Source of the DNA: Rossellomorea vietnamensis
GTDB lineage: Bacteria; Bacillota; Bacilli; Bacillales; Bacillaceae_B
Direction: 5' to 3'
Length of the DNA: 64,000 bases
Assembly (NCBI RefSeq): GCF_008180415.1
Contig: NZ_VTEI01000005.1
Span: 14,767 to 78,766 of the forward strand
The first letter of the stretch is position 1; each line of letters opens with the position of its first letter. Positions 41,873-50,236 of this stretch are shown here, one piece after another. The notes beneath the pieces are model-generated. The model ran no database searches. It saw only the letters and a list, made by a program, of their open reading frames with translations, and was not told where the DNA came from. A program made the translations under genes and the position numbers.

Positions 41873-41883
41873 TTTCATTTTGC

Positions 41884-41922
41884 AAACCTGTATCTCATTT
41901 GAAATTGAGATACAGGTTTTTT
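41884..41922 (+). terminator. Terminator of the second SulP-Usp operon
   Basis: AAACCTGTATCTCA pairs with TGAGATACAGGTTT around TTTGAAAT, followed by TTTTAG. Confidence 0.85.
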
Positions 41923-42038
41923 AGTGAGGTTATAATTAATTTTGAGACTACTTATTTTTATTCTATTGCTCATTCTTACATAATTTGAAATAATTGGGAT
42001 ATGAAACTCTTTTATGAAGAAAGTTGAGTGTAAAATAT

Positions 42039-42934
42039 ATGTCTTTAATATTTAGAACCTACAAAGATATCAATGACTACAAAAGAATAAGAACTTTTTT
42101 GGAAGGAAGCTATGAGTCATACGGAACAAGGTTTGATGATAATTTATCGCTGTTTGAATTTCAAACTGCTCTTTCAAGAGGATTGGCTGAACCGGTGAAA
42201 AGCATCGATGAATCCCTGAAGAATGTACTGTTGTGGTTTCATGGTGAAAGTGTAGTCGGCTTACTGGAGGAAGATGCTTTTTGCCTGGCGCCTGAATACA
42301 GGTATATTTTTCATGAAGTGGTCGAAGCGGGAGAACGGTATGCTGATGGGGACAGTTTTCGAAGTTGGGAAGTTTATGAAAATGATGTTGATTTTGAAGG
42401 TGTGCTTTTGAACAAGGGATATCTGAAATCAGAGGAGTACTGGGTTAGAAGAGAGTTTGATCTTACTGATTCCAAGTCCCTTCAGATCACATTTCCTCAG
42501 GGATTTACTATTACATCCGTTCCTGAGCTGGTGGATGCTCAACAGGTCTTCAAAGCTTACAAACTTTGTTATGGCATCGAGTTCAATGAAGAGATATTTA
42601 AGAATATGTATGAGACGTCCACCTACCGGCCGCAGCTGGATCTAGTCGTTTTGGACCCTGAAAATGAAGTTGCAGCACTTTGCAGTGGAAGGTATGAGGA
42701 AAAAAATAAACTGGTACCATAGAAGCTGTATCGTGTTTTCACCAATACAGGAAAAAAGGGATCAGCAAAGCCCTATTAGTTCACCTATTAAACGAGGCAA
42801 AAGAATTGGGAGCCAGCAAAGCGACTGTCTACACAGCGATGCCGGAAAAATACCCGGCACCAAACAGATTGTACGAATCTGCGGAATTTCAATTGGTCGG
42901 CAAGCGGTTTGTTTGGAAGAAGGCTGCAGAATAG
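42039..42934 (+). pseudogene. GNAT acetyltransferase broken by a one-base frameshift
   Basis: The first frame (42039-42722) encodes about 228 residues: IFRTYKDINDYKRIRTFLE, LLWFHGESVVGLLEEDAF and the start of the second GNAT half (VVLDPENEVAALCSGRYEEKN), then stops. From 42714 the next frame gives GTIEAVSCFHQYRKKGISKA (acetyl-CoA loop Q/R-x-x-G), ELGASKATVYTAMPEKYPA and FQLVGKRFVWKKAAE to TAG at 42932. Restoring one base near 42713 gives a two-domain acetyltransferase of about 298 residues. The acetyl-CoA site is cut off in the first product. Confidence 0.82.
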
Positions 42935-43054
42935 CCAATTAATAAATCTGCAGGACATTCAGCACGTTAATGTTATTGAGTATGGGCAGGTTATGAGTGT
43001 GATTAGAGGCTGCTGTTTTATACCATATTTTTATAGTTTTGGAGATGAGAAATG

Positions 43055-43216
43055 ATGGCGTGGTATATCTTTATTGTTTTGTTAGTTATGGGTACAGTCT
43101 CGGAATTGGCAGGAAGAAGAATGGTTAAGAACGATCGATGCAAGAGGAAGGTTTCGATTATTGTATGGTCTTTCATAGTCTTGATCTTTTTTCTTCTATT
43201 CGTAATAGGGTATTAA
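43055..43216 (+). CDS. Small membrane protein, 53 residues
   Basis: MAWYIFIVLLVMGTVSELAG, a basic loop (RRMVKNDRCKRK) and VSIIVWSFIVLIFFLLFVIG. Two helices with a positive loop between them. GGAGATGAG is five bases before the ATG at 43055 (another ATG directly precedes it). Function unknown. Confidence 0.6.
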   Translation: MAWYIFIVLLVMGTVSELAGRRMVKNDRCKRKVSIIVWSFIVLIFFLLFVIGY

Positions 43217-43275
43217 CTGATGCGTAAACCTAATTGTGCAGAGACGTAAGAGATATAAATAAACATAAAAAAGCG

Positions 43276-43310
43276 AAACCGGACAGTTACTTTGTTCCGG
43301 TTTTTTTTCT
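43276..43310 (+). terminator. Rho-independent terminator
   Basis: AAACCGGA pairs with TCCGGTTT around CAGTTACTTTGT, followed by a T-run. It ends the small membrane gene. Confidence 0.75.
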
Positions 43311-43492
43311 AAGTTTTTAGGTAGAAGGAAGTGATAAATCATTTTTCTTAAAGAGAAATTAGTCGAAACTTCTTACGGTTCTCTTTCGTCTAATAGTATG
43401 TAAGCAATTTTTTTTATTCAATTGGATGCTGATATACATATAAGAATACGGCCTCTTATCAGAATCACTTTAACAAGGAGAATCTCGCTATA

Positions 43493-44653
43493 ATGGAAAA
43501 ACGTGATTTTAAAAATATGGACTTGGATTTGCTGTTTTTAATCATGCTTTTTATGATTATCAGCTGTGCGTCTATATACAGCTCACAAAAATACCTCCCG
43601 TATGAAGATAATTTTGCTATCAAACAAGGAATTTGGTTTTCGGTCGGATTAGTGTTTACTTCTGTCGTGTATCTGTTTGACTTTGAACAACTTCGGAAAT
43701 TATCTCCTTATCTGTACCTCATGGGTGTACTATCACTGTTTGTACTGATGATAGCACCGGATTCCATTGCCCCTGAGATTAAAGGGACCAAAGCCTGGTT
43801 TGCCATTCCCGGATTTTCACTGCAGCCATCCGAATTTATGAAGGTATTTCTAATCCTATTCTTAGGCAGTGTCATCAGCAGGCATAATGAAAGCCGCGAA
43901 ATCCGTTCAATCAAATCGGATTTTCTCTTGATTTTAAAGACAATTGGCATAACCTTGGTTCCACTGGCCTTAATCCTGAAACAGCCGGATGCCGGAACAG
44001 GAATGGTCGTCATGTGTATTGCTGCAGGCATGCTTTTTCTTTCCGGAATCGATTGGAAGCTGGTTGTGTTATTAATTATGGTCTCACTTCTTATGCTTTC
44101 GGGTTTAGTTTACACGTACATTTATAAAACAGAGCTATTATTACAGGTCCTGGATGACTACCAAATGAATAGAATTCATTCATGGCTGGATCCATTCGGC
44201 TTCGGCCAGGGAATTGGATATCAGCTAAAACAATCGATCCTTGCTACAGGGTCGGGAACTTTTTATGGAAAAGGGTTTAACGAAGGCCAAGTCATTGTGC
44301 CGGAAGCCCACTCTGACTTCATTTTCACCGTAATTGGAGAGGAATTTGGATTTATCGGTGGATCTATCGTACTTAGTCTTTATTTCCTTCTCATTTTCAA
44401 AATTGTTGCTGTTGCGCTGAGGAATAAAGGCGAGTTCGAAAGCTTGATCGTTTCAGGAGTGGTTGCGATGCTGACGTTCCACATATTTGAGAATGTCGGA
44501 ATGGTTATAGGACTTGTTCCCATTACGGGGATCCCGCTGCCATTACTGAGTTACGGAGGAAGTACTGTGCTCGGGACACTGCTCGCACTCAGTCTGGTGA
44601 ATAACATTTCTGCCAAGACGAAAGAATACATGTTTAGCAGCCGGGAGGTGTAA
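43493..44653 (+). CDS. SEDS-family peptidoglycan polymerase (RodA/FtsW type)
   Basis: 386 residues with about ten membrane segments. Motifs: KGTKAWFAIPGFSLQPSEFMK near residue 100, LKQPDAGTGMV, the large extracellular loop QMNRIHSWLDPFGFGQGIGYQ with QSILATGSGTFYGKGFNEGQ, and PEAHSDFIFTVIGEEFGFIGG near residue 265, ending GIPLPLLSYGGSTVLG. SEDS proteins are lipid II glycosyltransferases that work with a class B PBP. No PBP gene is adjacent, and the Bacillus set has several SEDS members, so which one this is remains open. AAGGAG precedes the ATG. Confidence 0.92.
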   Translation: MEKRDFKNMDLDLLFLIMLFMIISCASIYSSQKYLPYEDNFAIKQGIWFSVGLVFTSVVYLFDFEQLRKLSPYLYLMGVLSLFVLMIAPDSIAPEIKGTKAWFAIPGFSLQPSEFMKVFLILFLGSVISRHNESREIRSIKSDFLLILKTIGITLVPLALILKQPDAGTGMVVMCIAAGMLFLSGIDWKLVVLLIMVSLLMLSGLVYTYIYKTELLLQVLDDYQMNRIHSWLDPFGFGQGIGYQLKQSILATGSGTFYGKGFNEGQVIVPEAHSDFIFTVIGEEFGFIGGSIVLSLYFLLIFKIVAVALRNKGEFESLIVSGVVAMLTFHIFENVGMVIGLVPITGIPLPLLSYGGSTVLGTLLALSLVNNISAKTKEYMFSSREV

Positions 44654-44746
44654 AAAGGCGGCATCTACTAATCTGATAAATTATGAAATTTATTTTACCG
44701 GGCTGATTCAAATAATCCCTCTTAAACCAAATTAAACAGTATACGG

Positions 44747-44815
44747 AACAAGTATGTAAAGATATCTTTACATACTTGTTTTTTTATTTTATAGTATATG
44801 TAAAGATATCTTTAC
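44747..44815. promoter_or_regulatory. Two palindromic operators upstream of the XRE gene
   Basis: A 34-bp perfect palindrome at 44747-44780 has the half-site AACAAGTATGTAAAGAT; its core GTAAAGATATCTTTAC (44756-44771) is repeated exactly at 44800-44815, 44 bp on. The first palindrome is followed by TTTTTTT and could also terminate the SEDS transcript. The AGTATA-TG region between them probably holds the -10 box. Confidence 0.7.
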
Positions 44816-44835
44816 TTCCTATTGGAGGGTTCTGC

Positions 44836-45063
44836 ATGAAAGTGATTAACCACATAAAAGAAATCAGGTTAAAAAAGGGGGTTACGCAGGTTAAAATGGC
44901 TGAGGATCTGCAGATAACGCGGCAAACTGTGAATGCCATTGAAAAGAATAAATATAATCCAAGTTTGGAATTGGCACTGAAATTGATTAAGTACTTTAAT
45001 GTGCCGATTGAAGAAATGTTTTATCTAGAGGAACAAGAAAGGGGGAACACCGATGAGAAATAA
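44836..45063 (+). CDS. XRE-family HTH regulator
   Basis: 75 residues, Cro/CI-type HTH: IKEIRLKKGVTQVKMAEDLQ, ITRQTVNAIEKNKYNPSLEL, then FNVPIEEMFYLEEQE. ATG at 44836 follows TTGGAGGG. The next gene starts inside its end (45053), so regulator and membrane protein are coupled. The two palindromes upstream are its likely operators, making the module autoregulated. Confidence 0.88.
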   Translation: MKVINHIKEIRLKKGVTQVKMAEDLQITRQTVNAIEKNKYNPSLELALKLIKYFNVPIEEMFYLEEQERGNTDEK

Positions 45064-45463
45064 AAAAGCACTATATGTTGGATGGGTATTTATTATGGGA
45101 TGTATTATGACAGGTGGATTAATAGGAATCTACTTAATCGGAAAAGAAACAGGAGAGTATGACTACTCTCTGGCTTATTCAGTCGTTGGCGGGACAGCAG
45201 GAGGATTTCTACTCTTTTTCCTCTATTCCAAATTAATGAAGAAGAGGAGACGAAATGTTCCCAGTTTTGATGAAAGAAGCTTAATCTTAATGCAGCGCTA
45301 CTTGATGATAGTGCTTTATGCTCTGCTTATCGGGAGTGGAGCGGTCTTGATTACATTATACGCGCTGGGAGTACAGATGATAGAAACAGGCATGTTGATT
45401 GTTTGTTTGATGGGAGTCTATATTGTCATTGGGATGGGTGCTCTTATTACAAAACGATTATGA
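45053..45463 (+). CDS. Four-helix membrane protein, partner of XRE regulator
   Basis: 136 residues with four hydrophobic segments; between helices 2 and 3 is a basic loop with FDERSLILMQRYL. A D-E-R-S motif at the same place occurs in the opposite-strand protein at 45538-46020. XRE-plus-membrane-protein pairs of this type (DUF2178-like) are common in Firmicutes; function unknown. The start overlaps the regulator by 11 bp, with AAGAAAGGGGG upstream. Confidence 0.72.
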   Translation: MRNKKALYVGWVFIMGCIMTGGLIGIYLIGKETGEYDYSLAYSVVGGTAGGFLLFFLYSKLMKKRRRNVPSFDERSLILMQRYLMIVLYALLIGSGAVLITLYALGVQMIETGMLIVCLMGVYIVIGMGALITKRL

Positions 45464-45474
45464 CTATCAAAAGG

Positions 45475-45521
45475 AAGAAGCTAAAGCAGGGGCAGAATTT
45501 CCTTCCCTTCTTTAGCTTCTT
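45475..45521. terminator. Bidirectional terminator between convergent XRE modules
   Basis: AAGAAGCTAAAG pairs with CTTTAGCTTCTT around a 23-base loop. It separates the convergent genes ending at 45463 and 45538. Confidence 0.7.
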
Positions 45522-45537
45522 TGCGGATACATCGATC

Positions 45538-46020
45538 TTATTGTGAATAAAGCACCTTGAACGATATTAGATAAGCGACCAGTCCGATAACCGGAACGGC
45601 AGCGGTAGTAAACATCGGATACCAAACGAAATCAAGAAAGTAAGCTGGTACCAGCATATAAGAACCAAGTAGTAAAAATGAAGAAAGTAGTATGAATCCA
45701 AACGCAATACGTACGGCCCTCCCTGTGATTTCCACTGATCTTTCATCAGAAGCATCGTATTCTGGCAGGATATAATCTTCGACTTTCGCTTGTCTCTTTT
45801 TCTTCATGGCGAACATCTGTATGAGATTCAGGATGGCCAGGATAATGGTTATAACAATGAATACTTGTCCCATAAGGGTGCTGATGTTCGTTGAAAAACC
45901 TTCGATATAACCTCTTCCCATCAGTTCAAATTGCTGTTCGATCCAAACTACATCATAAACCATTATGGCCAGGGACACGAAAAGCAGAGCTCTTAATAAA
46001 ACAATCATATATAATTTCAT
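45538..46020 (-). CDS. Four-helix membrane protein, partner of second XRE regulator
   Basis: 160 residues with four hydrophobic segments and a cytoplasmic loop holding [20 protein letters not shown] and [16 protein letters not shown]. The D-E-R-S motif and layout parallel 45053-45463, but the rest differs. The start overlaps the end of the regulator gene by 4 bp (ATGA). Function unknown. Confidence 0.72.
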   Translation of the reverse strand: MKLYMIVLLRALLFVSLAIMVYDVVWIEQQFELMGRGYIEGFSTNISTLMGQVFIVITIILAILNLIQMFAMKKKRQAKVEDYILPEYDASDERSVEITGRAVRIAFGFILLSSFLLLGSYMLVPAYFLDFVWYPMFTTAAVPVIGLVAYLISFKVLYSQ

Positions 46021-46223
46021 TTTTCTTCCTCCTCTTTTGAAAAAATCTCTTCTATTGGTTCATTGAAGACCTCTGCAATATTCATCGCAAGAAGCAATGA
46101 AGGAATGTAACTCCCTTTCTCCAATGACACAATGGTCTGTCTGGTCACCCCGATTTTTTTAGCAAGCTGCCCTTGAGTTAGATCAAACCGGGCTCTAAAT
46201 TCTTTCACACGATTCACCAGCAA
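46017..46223 (-). CDS. XRE-family HTH regulator
   Basis: About 68 residues: [59 protein letters not shown] at 46223 has AGGAG eight bases upstream; an ATG 16 codons earlier lacks a ribosome site. Repeated GACAAG boxes lie just upstream (about 46258-46292) and may be operators. First gene of a two-gene unit facing the similar unit at 44836-45463. Confidence 0.82.
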   Translation of the reverse strand: MLVNRVKEFRARFDLTQGQLAKKIGVTRQTIVSLEKGSYIPSLLLAMNIAEVFNEPIEEIFSKEEEEK

Positions 46224-46299
46224 TTTCACCACTCCTATCTCTTCTTGGTCATTGTACAGTCTGCTTGTCATTTTGTAAAATTGACTTGTCTTAATGTAT

Positions 46300-46652
46300 A
46301 GTTTATTTTACTTGTGCGGTTTTTTTAAAACAAGAAATCTCCTCAATTAATTCCTCAGGAAGAAGCAAGTTTACCTGCAAAGGCTTTCCCATATTTATAA
46401 AAGGGACCCTTTTTGTCAGATAAATGAAACTTTATGCGTCAGTTATTCGTCAATTAATAGATGGGAAGGTATATAAATCACCACATAATATGTTCTGCTG
46501 CTTGATCCAGATAAATGACATTAATGGAGCTTAAGGCATACAATTCCCTGTGAAAATAGCAGCGTGTAGTCAACCTAGTGTTATTTTGATAAACATAAGA
46601 AGAGATGCACAACCGCTATTCTGAAAAATGGATTCTAAAGAGGGGGATCGTA
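46300..46652. other. Intergenic region without recognised gene
   Basis: About 350 bp. AAAGGGACCCTTTTT at 46399-46414 is a small hairpin. No convincing frame on either strand. Confidence 0.3.
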
Positions 46653-47270
46653 TTGAAAAAAGTTTATTTAAGTATCTTTTTCTTAGCAAGCCTCATTAGT
46701 GCCGGGTGTTCTGCTAATATAGACCATCCAACTATTTCTAAAAATACAGAGTCGGCTTATGAGGAAACCTTTAATGACTTGGCGTTAGGCATGTTATTCG
46801 ACTTTAATTTTCACTTGCCTGAGGCGGATAAGAGGTGGGTAACGCTTTGGGTCGAAAGCTACAGTAATGGAGAGAGGGATCCCCAGCCTTTAACCCAATT
46901 ATCTTATGGAAACAACCCGGTAGAGGTGGAAAAAGGAAATTTGGGGTTTGGAATAATTAATCCAGATGGAGAAGATTCCATGGTCTTTCTTTATGGACCC
47001 GATGTAAAATCAGCTCCTGAAAAAGTGGATAGAGACCTTGATCACGGACTGTTGGCAACTTGGGATTATGCAATTGGTGAAGAGGAAGTAGAGCTGCAGC
47101 TCGGAGAAACGCAGGTTCTGGCTGCCTATCGGAAATCTGCGGGGAATTCCATGAGAACGATTGATTATCAAGATGAAGAGTCGGTTAACAGGATTATCGA
47201 AGAAGGAGAAACTGTCCTACTGCTAAAAATTAAAGTCGAAGAAAAAGAATCTGAATTTTATTCTAATTAA
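46653..47270 (+). CDS. Lipoprotein of unknown function
   Basis: 205 residues. Signal KKVYLSIFFLASLISAGC with lipobox ISAGC. The mature part is acidic and beta-rich (RWVTLWVESYSNGE; GNLGFGIINPDGEDSMVFLY; EVELQLGETQVLAAYR), with no recognised domain. TTG start with AGAGGGGGATCG upstream; an in-frame ATG 16 codons earlier has no ribosome site. It heads a run of small envelope proteins. Confidence 0.75.
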   Translation: MKKVYLSIFFLASLISAGCSANIDHPTISKNTESAYEETFNDLALGMLFDFNFHLPEADKRWVTLWVESYSNGERDPQPLTQLSYGNNPVEVEKGNLGFGIINPDGEDSMVFLYGPDVKSAPEKVDRDLDHGLLATWDYAIGEEEVELQLGETQVLAAYRKSAGNSMRTIDYQDEESVNRIIEEGETVLLLKIKVEEKESEFYSN

Positions 47271-47314
47271 TCATGTTTAAAAAATGCTGAACATTACTTT
47301 AAGAGGTGAGGAGT

Positions 47315-47479
47315 TTGAAAAGGGAAGCGTTGAAAATAATTACAGAAATCTCTTTTTATATAGCTTTGATGTCACTTGCGGGTATGCTGCTCACCATTTT
47401 GACAACACTCAGGGAACGGTTTGATACAGAAAAATCAGAAAAGGTAAAGGAACGGATTAGTCTTTTTATGAGGGAATAA
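47315..47479 (+). CDS. Small single-helix membrane protein, 54 residues
   Basis: MKREALKIITEISFYIALMS continues LAGMLLTILTTLRERF and a charged tail. One membrane helix. TTG start with GAGGTGAGGAG upstream. Not recognised. Confidence 0.55.
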   Translation: MKREALKIITEISFYIALMSLAGMLLTILTTLRERFDTEKSEKVKERISLFMRE

Positions 47480-47544
47480 GTCATTTTGGAATACAATGTA
47501 CTTAGCTTATATGATATTTCTAGTCTGCACAAAAAAGGAGGACA

Positions 47545-47874
47545 ATTAACATATTCAGTATGCTAAATCTAGGAAGCCTAATCCTTGGCTGTATTGCATG
47601 GATTCTTCCCTTTGTATGTATTATGGGGTATAGAAAGAAGGATTTGAAGACATGGGGAACAAGTGCGGTGCTGAGCATCAGTGCATGCGCAATATCTCTG
47701 TGTTTTCAGATTATCTACCAAAATCATCTTGTCAATATTGAGGACTGGTCTGCAATTATGGATACCAGTGGTGCTTTGGTTTTCGTTTCGGTTGTTCTAG
47801 TAAGTGTAACCATCCTGCTGAATGCAGTTGGATATTTCCTGCATCGAATGGCGTTAAGTTTTAAGAGTTCATAA
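47545..47874 (+). CDS. Small membrane protein with unusual start
   Basis: About 104-109 residues with three or four hydrophobic segments (SLILGCIAWILPFVCIMGYR; VLSISACAISLCFQIIYQ; ALVFVSVVLVSVTILLNAVG). AAAAAAGGAGG lies at 47531-47541. The first ATG (47560) is 18 bases away, too far, whereas in-frame ATT at 47545 and ATA at 47551 are well placed. Either a rare start is used or the start codon has mutated. Function unknown. Confidence 0.6.
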   Translation: MNIFSMLNLGSLILGCIAWILPFVCIMGYRKKDLKTWGTSAVLSISACAISLCFQIIYQNHLVNIEDWSAIMDTSGALVFVSVVLVSVTILLNAVGYFLHRMALSFKSS

Positions 47875-47921
47875 ACTCCAATACTTCTTTGAAAAAAATC
47901 TATTCAAAGTAGGTGAATGTA

Positions 47922-48155
47922 TTGTTGAAAATAATTCGTTACATAGTATCCCTTACAGCACTGACTTTTGCATCTTACGGACTCATCACCGGAGATTATA
48001 CCTACAACCATATTATGATGCTTTTCTTGAGTCTATTAATGTTGACCATGGGACTGGAAGAGTTTGAAAGAAATCATAAAGGGACAGGATTCCTGCTTAT
48101 GGGGACATTTCTTTTTACTGGTTATGTATCCATTCAAGGATTTCTTATCAGCTGA
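47922..48155 (+). CDS. Small membrane protein
   Basis: 77 residues with two or three hydrophobic helices (IVSLTALTFASYGLITGDY; IMMLFLSLLMLTMGLEEF; FLLMGTFLFTGYVSIQGFLI). The EEFERNHKGTG loop is typical of DUF3953-like small proteins, though I am not sure of the family. TTG at 47922 with GTAGGTG upstream; a GTG at 47913 is possible. Confidence 0.6.
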   Translation: MLKIIRYIVSLTALTFASYGLITGDYTYNHIMMLFLSLLMLTMGLEEFERNHKGTGFLLMGTFLFTGYVSIQGFLIS

Positions 48156-48187
48156 AGGTATCTATATCTAATCTGGCTCATTGTATT

Positions 48188-48384
48188 AGGCTCTTTTCGT
48201 AAACTTTGTGTCTATTTGAAATTAACTGTGAAAGATAGCGCCATAATTAACCGGTAAAATCCTGTTAAATAAGAGAGAAAAGAGCTTCTCTCTTCGCTGA
48301 GAGCAAAAAAGCCTAGTATGCAGGGGAAAAATCCGGCTTTTGGGATTTTTCCGAAAGCAACAATGTATGTGAAAATAGCCTTTT
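48188..48384. repeat. MITE-like element, copy 2
   Basis: Left end AGGCTCTTTTCGTAAACTTT, right end (inverted) AAAAGGCTATTTTCACATAC continuing TTGTTGCTTTCGGAA. It is the longest copy (197 bp), with an extra internal hairpin (AGAGCTTCTCTCTTCGCTGA region). No gene inside. Confidence 0.75.
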
Positions 48385-48429
48385 ATTAAGCAAGCTTTCG
48401 AGAAGGATTGATTGACAGGAGGATAAAGC

Positions 48430-48999
48430 ATGGTTAAAAATAAGCTGGCACTCATAGGCTCGGGAATCATTTTAGTTATATGTATGTTTTTATATTTTCC
48501 TTTTCCAAATAATGTGATGATTGATTCACGTACCTCTTTCATGTCCTTTCCTATCAGAGATGTTGATGGGTATAATCCACTTGCCATTATAGGATCAATT
48601 TTATTTATAATCGCTATGGTTTTACTGGTAAAGGGTTTGGAAAAATACCATTTCAGGGCAGTGGTTCTTACTGCTTTTGCCTACGCAGTTCTGCCTCTGG
48701 TTCTTATCCCGCTATATCAGGAAACATTTGCGAGAGGTATTGCTGCTGTCTCTTATGATGATGAAGGCACCTGTGATTTTGCATCTGTTAGAGAGGGATT
48801 ATTAAAAGGTGAATGCACTCTCAATTTACAAAATCGCAGTAATAAGCCTGTTACTTTTGAGGTAGTATTCATGGAGTCACCGTATTTAAAAGAGGATAAA
48901 CGAATAGAGTCATTAATGAATGAAAGTGGTCCGAATTTAGTAACACTTTCACCAAACAGCAAAGAGTCTGTCCAGATCGAGAAGTTGCTTGATTTGTGA
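48430..48999 (+). CDS. Membrane protein with extracytoplasmic domain
   Basis: 189 residues: three hydrophobic segments in the first 105 residues, then a soluble part of about 85 residues with CDFASVREGLLKGECTLNLQ (two Cys that could form a disulfide) and an Ig-like pattern RSNKPVTFEVVFMESPY. CAGGAGG precedes the ATG. Function not recognised. Confidence 0.68.
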   Translation: MVKNKLALIGSGIILVICMFLYFPFPNNVMIDSRTSFMSFPIRDVDGYNPLAIIGSILFIIAMVLLVKGLEKYHFRAVVLTAFAYAVLPLVLIPLYQETFARGIAAVSYDDEGTCDFASVREGLLKGECTLNLQNRSNKPVTFEVVFMESPYLKEDKRIESLMNESGPNLVTLSPNSKESVQIEKLLDL

Positions 49000-49205
49000 A
49001 AAGTGAAAAACAGTATAGAAAGTGGATCGTCAACGGGATTTCATATCAAGATAACCGATGGAAAAAAGACAAGGATTCTATAAAAACTTGCAGAAGGAGA
49101 TCACAATCTTGGCTTTTTAAAAACTGAACAGGAAAAATTGAAACCATTTCCAGAATTAATTCGTAATCCTTAAAGAGAGTAATCTTAATAAAAGAGGTGA
49201 ATGAG

Positions 49206-49406
49206 ATGCAAAAAAGAATGGGAGAGATGATTGGGTGGGCACTCGCAGCATTTACAGTGGCTTATATACTATCTGCAGCATTTAACAAGATAGCACCTAA
49301 CGTAAATAACTGGATTATTTACCCTTTAATCGTGATGGCGACCATAGGTTTCTTAGAGTTAATAAACAAGTTTTTTTCTCCTCAAAAAAAGGAAACAATG
49401 ATCTGA
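49206..49406 (+). CDS. Small membrane protein
   Basis: 66 residues, two hydrophobic segments (MIGWALAAFTVAYILSAAF; WIIYPLIVMATIGFLELI). ATG at 49206 has AGAGGTG eight bases upstream. The stretch 49000-49200 before it holds no recognised gene. Confidence 0.6.
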   Translation: MQKRMGEMIGWALAAFTVAYILSAAFNKIAPNVNNWIIYPLIVMATIGFLELINKFFSPQKKETMI

Positions 49407-49420
49407 TACACTAATTAAAA

Positions 49421-49483
49421 GTGAAAGAGGGGGCAGGTGTAATGTCTTCCAGTAAGCAATGATGAAAACTGTCCCTCTTCACC
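49421..49483. terminator. Hairpin between convergent small genes
   Basis: GTGAAAGAGGG and CCCTCTTCAC, extended by GGCAG/CTGTC, flank a loop of about 32 bases. Confidence 0.45.
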
Positions 49484-49498
49484 GTTTTATTGCTGTAT

Positions 49499-49681
49499 TT
49501 ACTTCGATTGTTTTTCCAGCAGCTCAATGATTCTATCTAATTTCCTGTTAATATCGTCATTATAGGTATTACTTCTGCTGCTGTTCACGAGCAATCTGCG
49601 GACAAAAAGAGTGAATGAGACAGCTCCTATAATCAATACGAATAAAAAAAGAGCTGAATAAAGAAAGTCACCTATGAACAT
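49499..49681 (-). CDS. Small membrane protein, DUF4083-like
   Basis: 60 residues: one N-terminal membrane helix (YSALFLFVLIIGAVSFTLFV) and a cytoplasmic helical tail ending DINRKLDRIIELLEKQSK, the pattern I associate with DUF4083. CAAGGAGTTGCAGGT precedes the ATG. Function unknown. Confidence 0.65.
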   Translation of the reverse strand: MFIGDFLYSALFLFVLIIGAVSFTLFVRRLLVNSSRSNTYNDDINRKLDRIIELLEKQSK

Positions 49682-49792
49682 ACCTGCAACTCCTTGTTGT
49701 TTTTGGATAATGATACCATAATTTGTGCTTGTATTGTTTGATTTCTGTAAAATTAAACAAGTGAGAACTTGCTGGGAAATGGGGTATACGAT

Positions 49793-49942
49793 CTGAAGGC
49801 ATTATTTTTGGCTATTTTAGGAGTCATTACAGGATGGATTCTTTGGGGGTTTATCATTGATGATTTTGAGTTCATCCCCGTTTTTCTGCTTGTACTGGGA
49901 ATCTCGATTGGGTACAGTATAGGGAAAAAAGAAGGAACTTAG
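49793..49942 (+). CDS. Probable small membrane protein with CTG start
   Basis: 49 residues, two hydrophobic segments (KALFLAILGVITGWILWGF; FIPVFLLVLGISIGYSIG) and GKKEGT tail. Only a CTG is available, with GGGG about nine bases upstream, so this is a rare-start gene or one whose start has decayed. Confidence 0.4.
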   Translation: MKALFLAILGVITGWILWGFIIDDFEFIPVFLLVLGISIGYSIGKKEGT

Positions 49943-50013
49943 TCTTGAAAATTCACCTAGCTCCAAGAATGCCTTAGTGGTGATATTTCAGAAATTATAG
50001 GAGGAGGATAGGA

Positions 50014-50196
50014 GTGAGACTGTTCATTGCCTTTTTATTTATTGTGATTGGAGCTGTTTTAATTGCATTGACGATTGATGAAATAAGCCGTACGTCCTAT
50101 TTTTTATTGAAGTTCACAGGTGTAGTCATCTTTGGATTTGGTGTAATGATAGGAAGGAGAAAGAAGGAACCCGGGAATACTTCCGTTAACATTTAG
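50014..50196 (+). CDS. Small membrane protein
   Basis: 60 residues with two hydrophobic segments (MRLFIAFLFIVIGAVLIALT; TGVVIFGFGVMIGRRKK). AGGAGGATAGGA precedes the GTG. It begins 70 bp after the previous small gene and ends 40 bp before a methyltransferase gene. Confidence 0.62.
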   Translation: MRLFIAFLFIVIGAVLIALTIDEISRTSYFLLKFTGVVIFGFGVMIGRRKKEPGNTSVNI

Positions 50197-50236
50197 TGTT
50201 CGTTTCAAAATGAAATTAGTAAAAAGAGGTGAAAGT

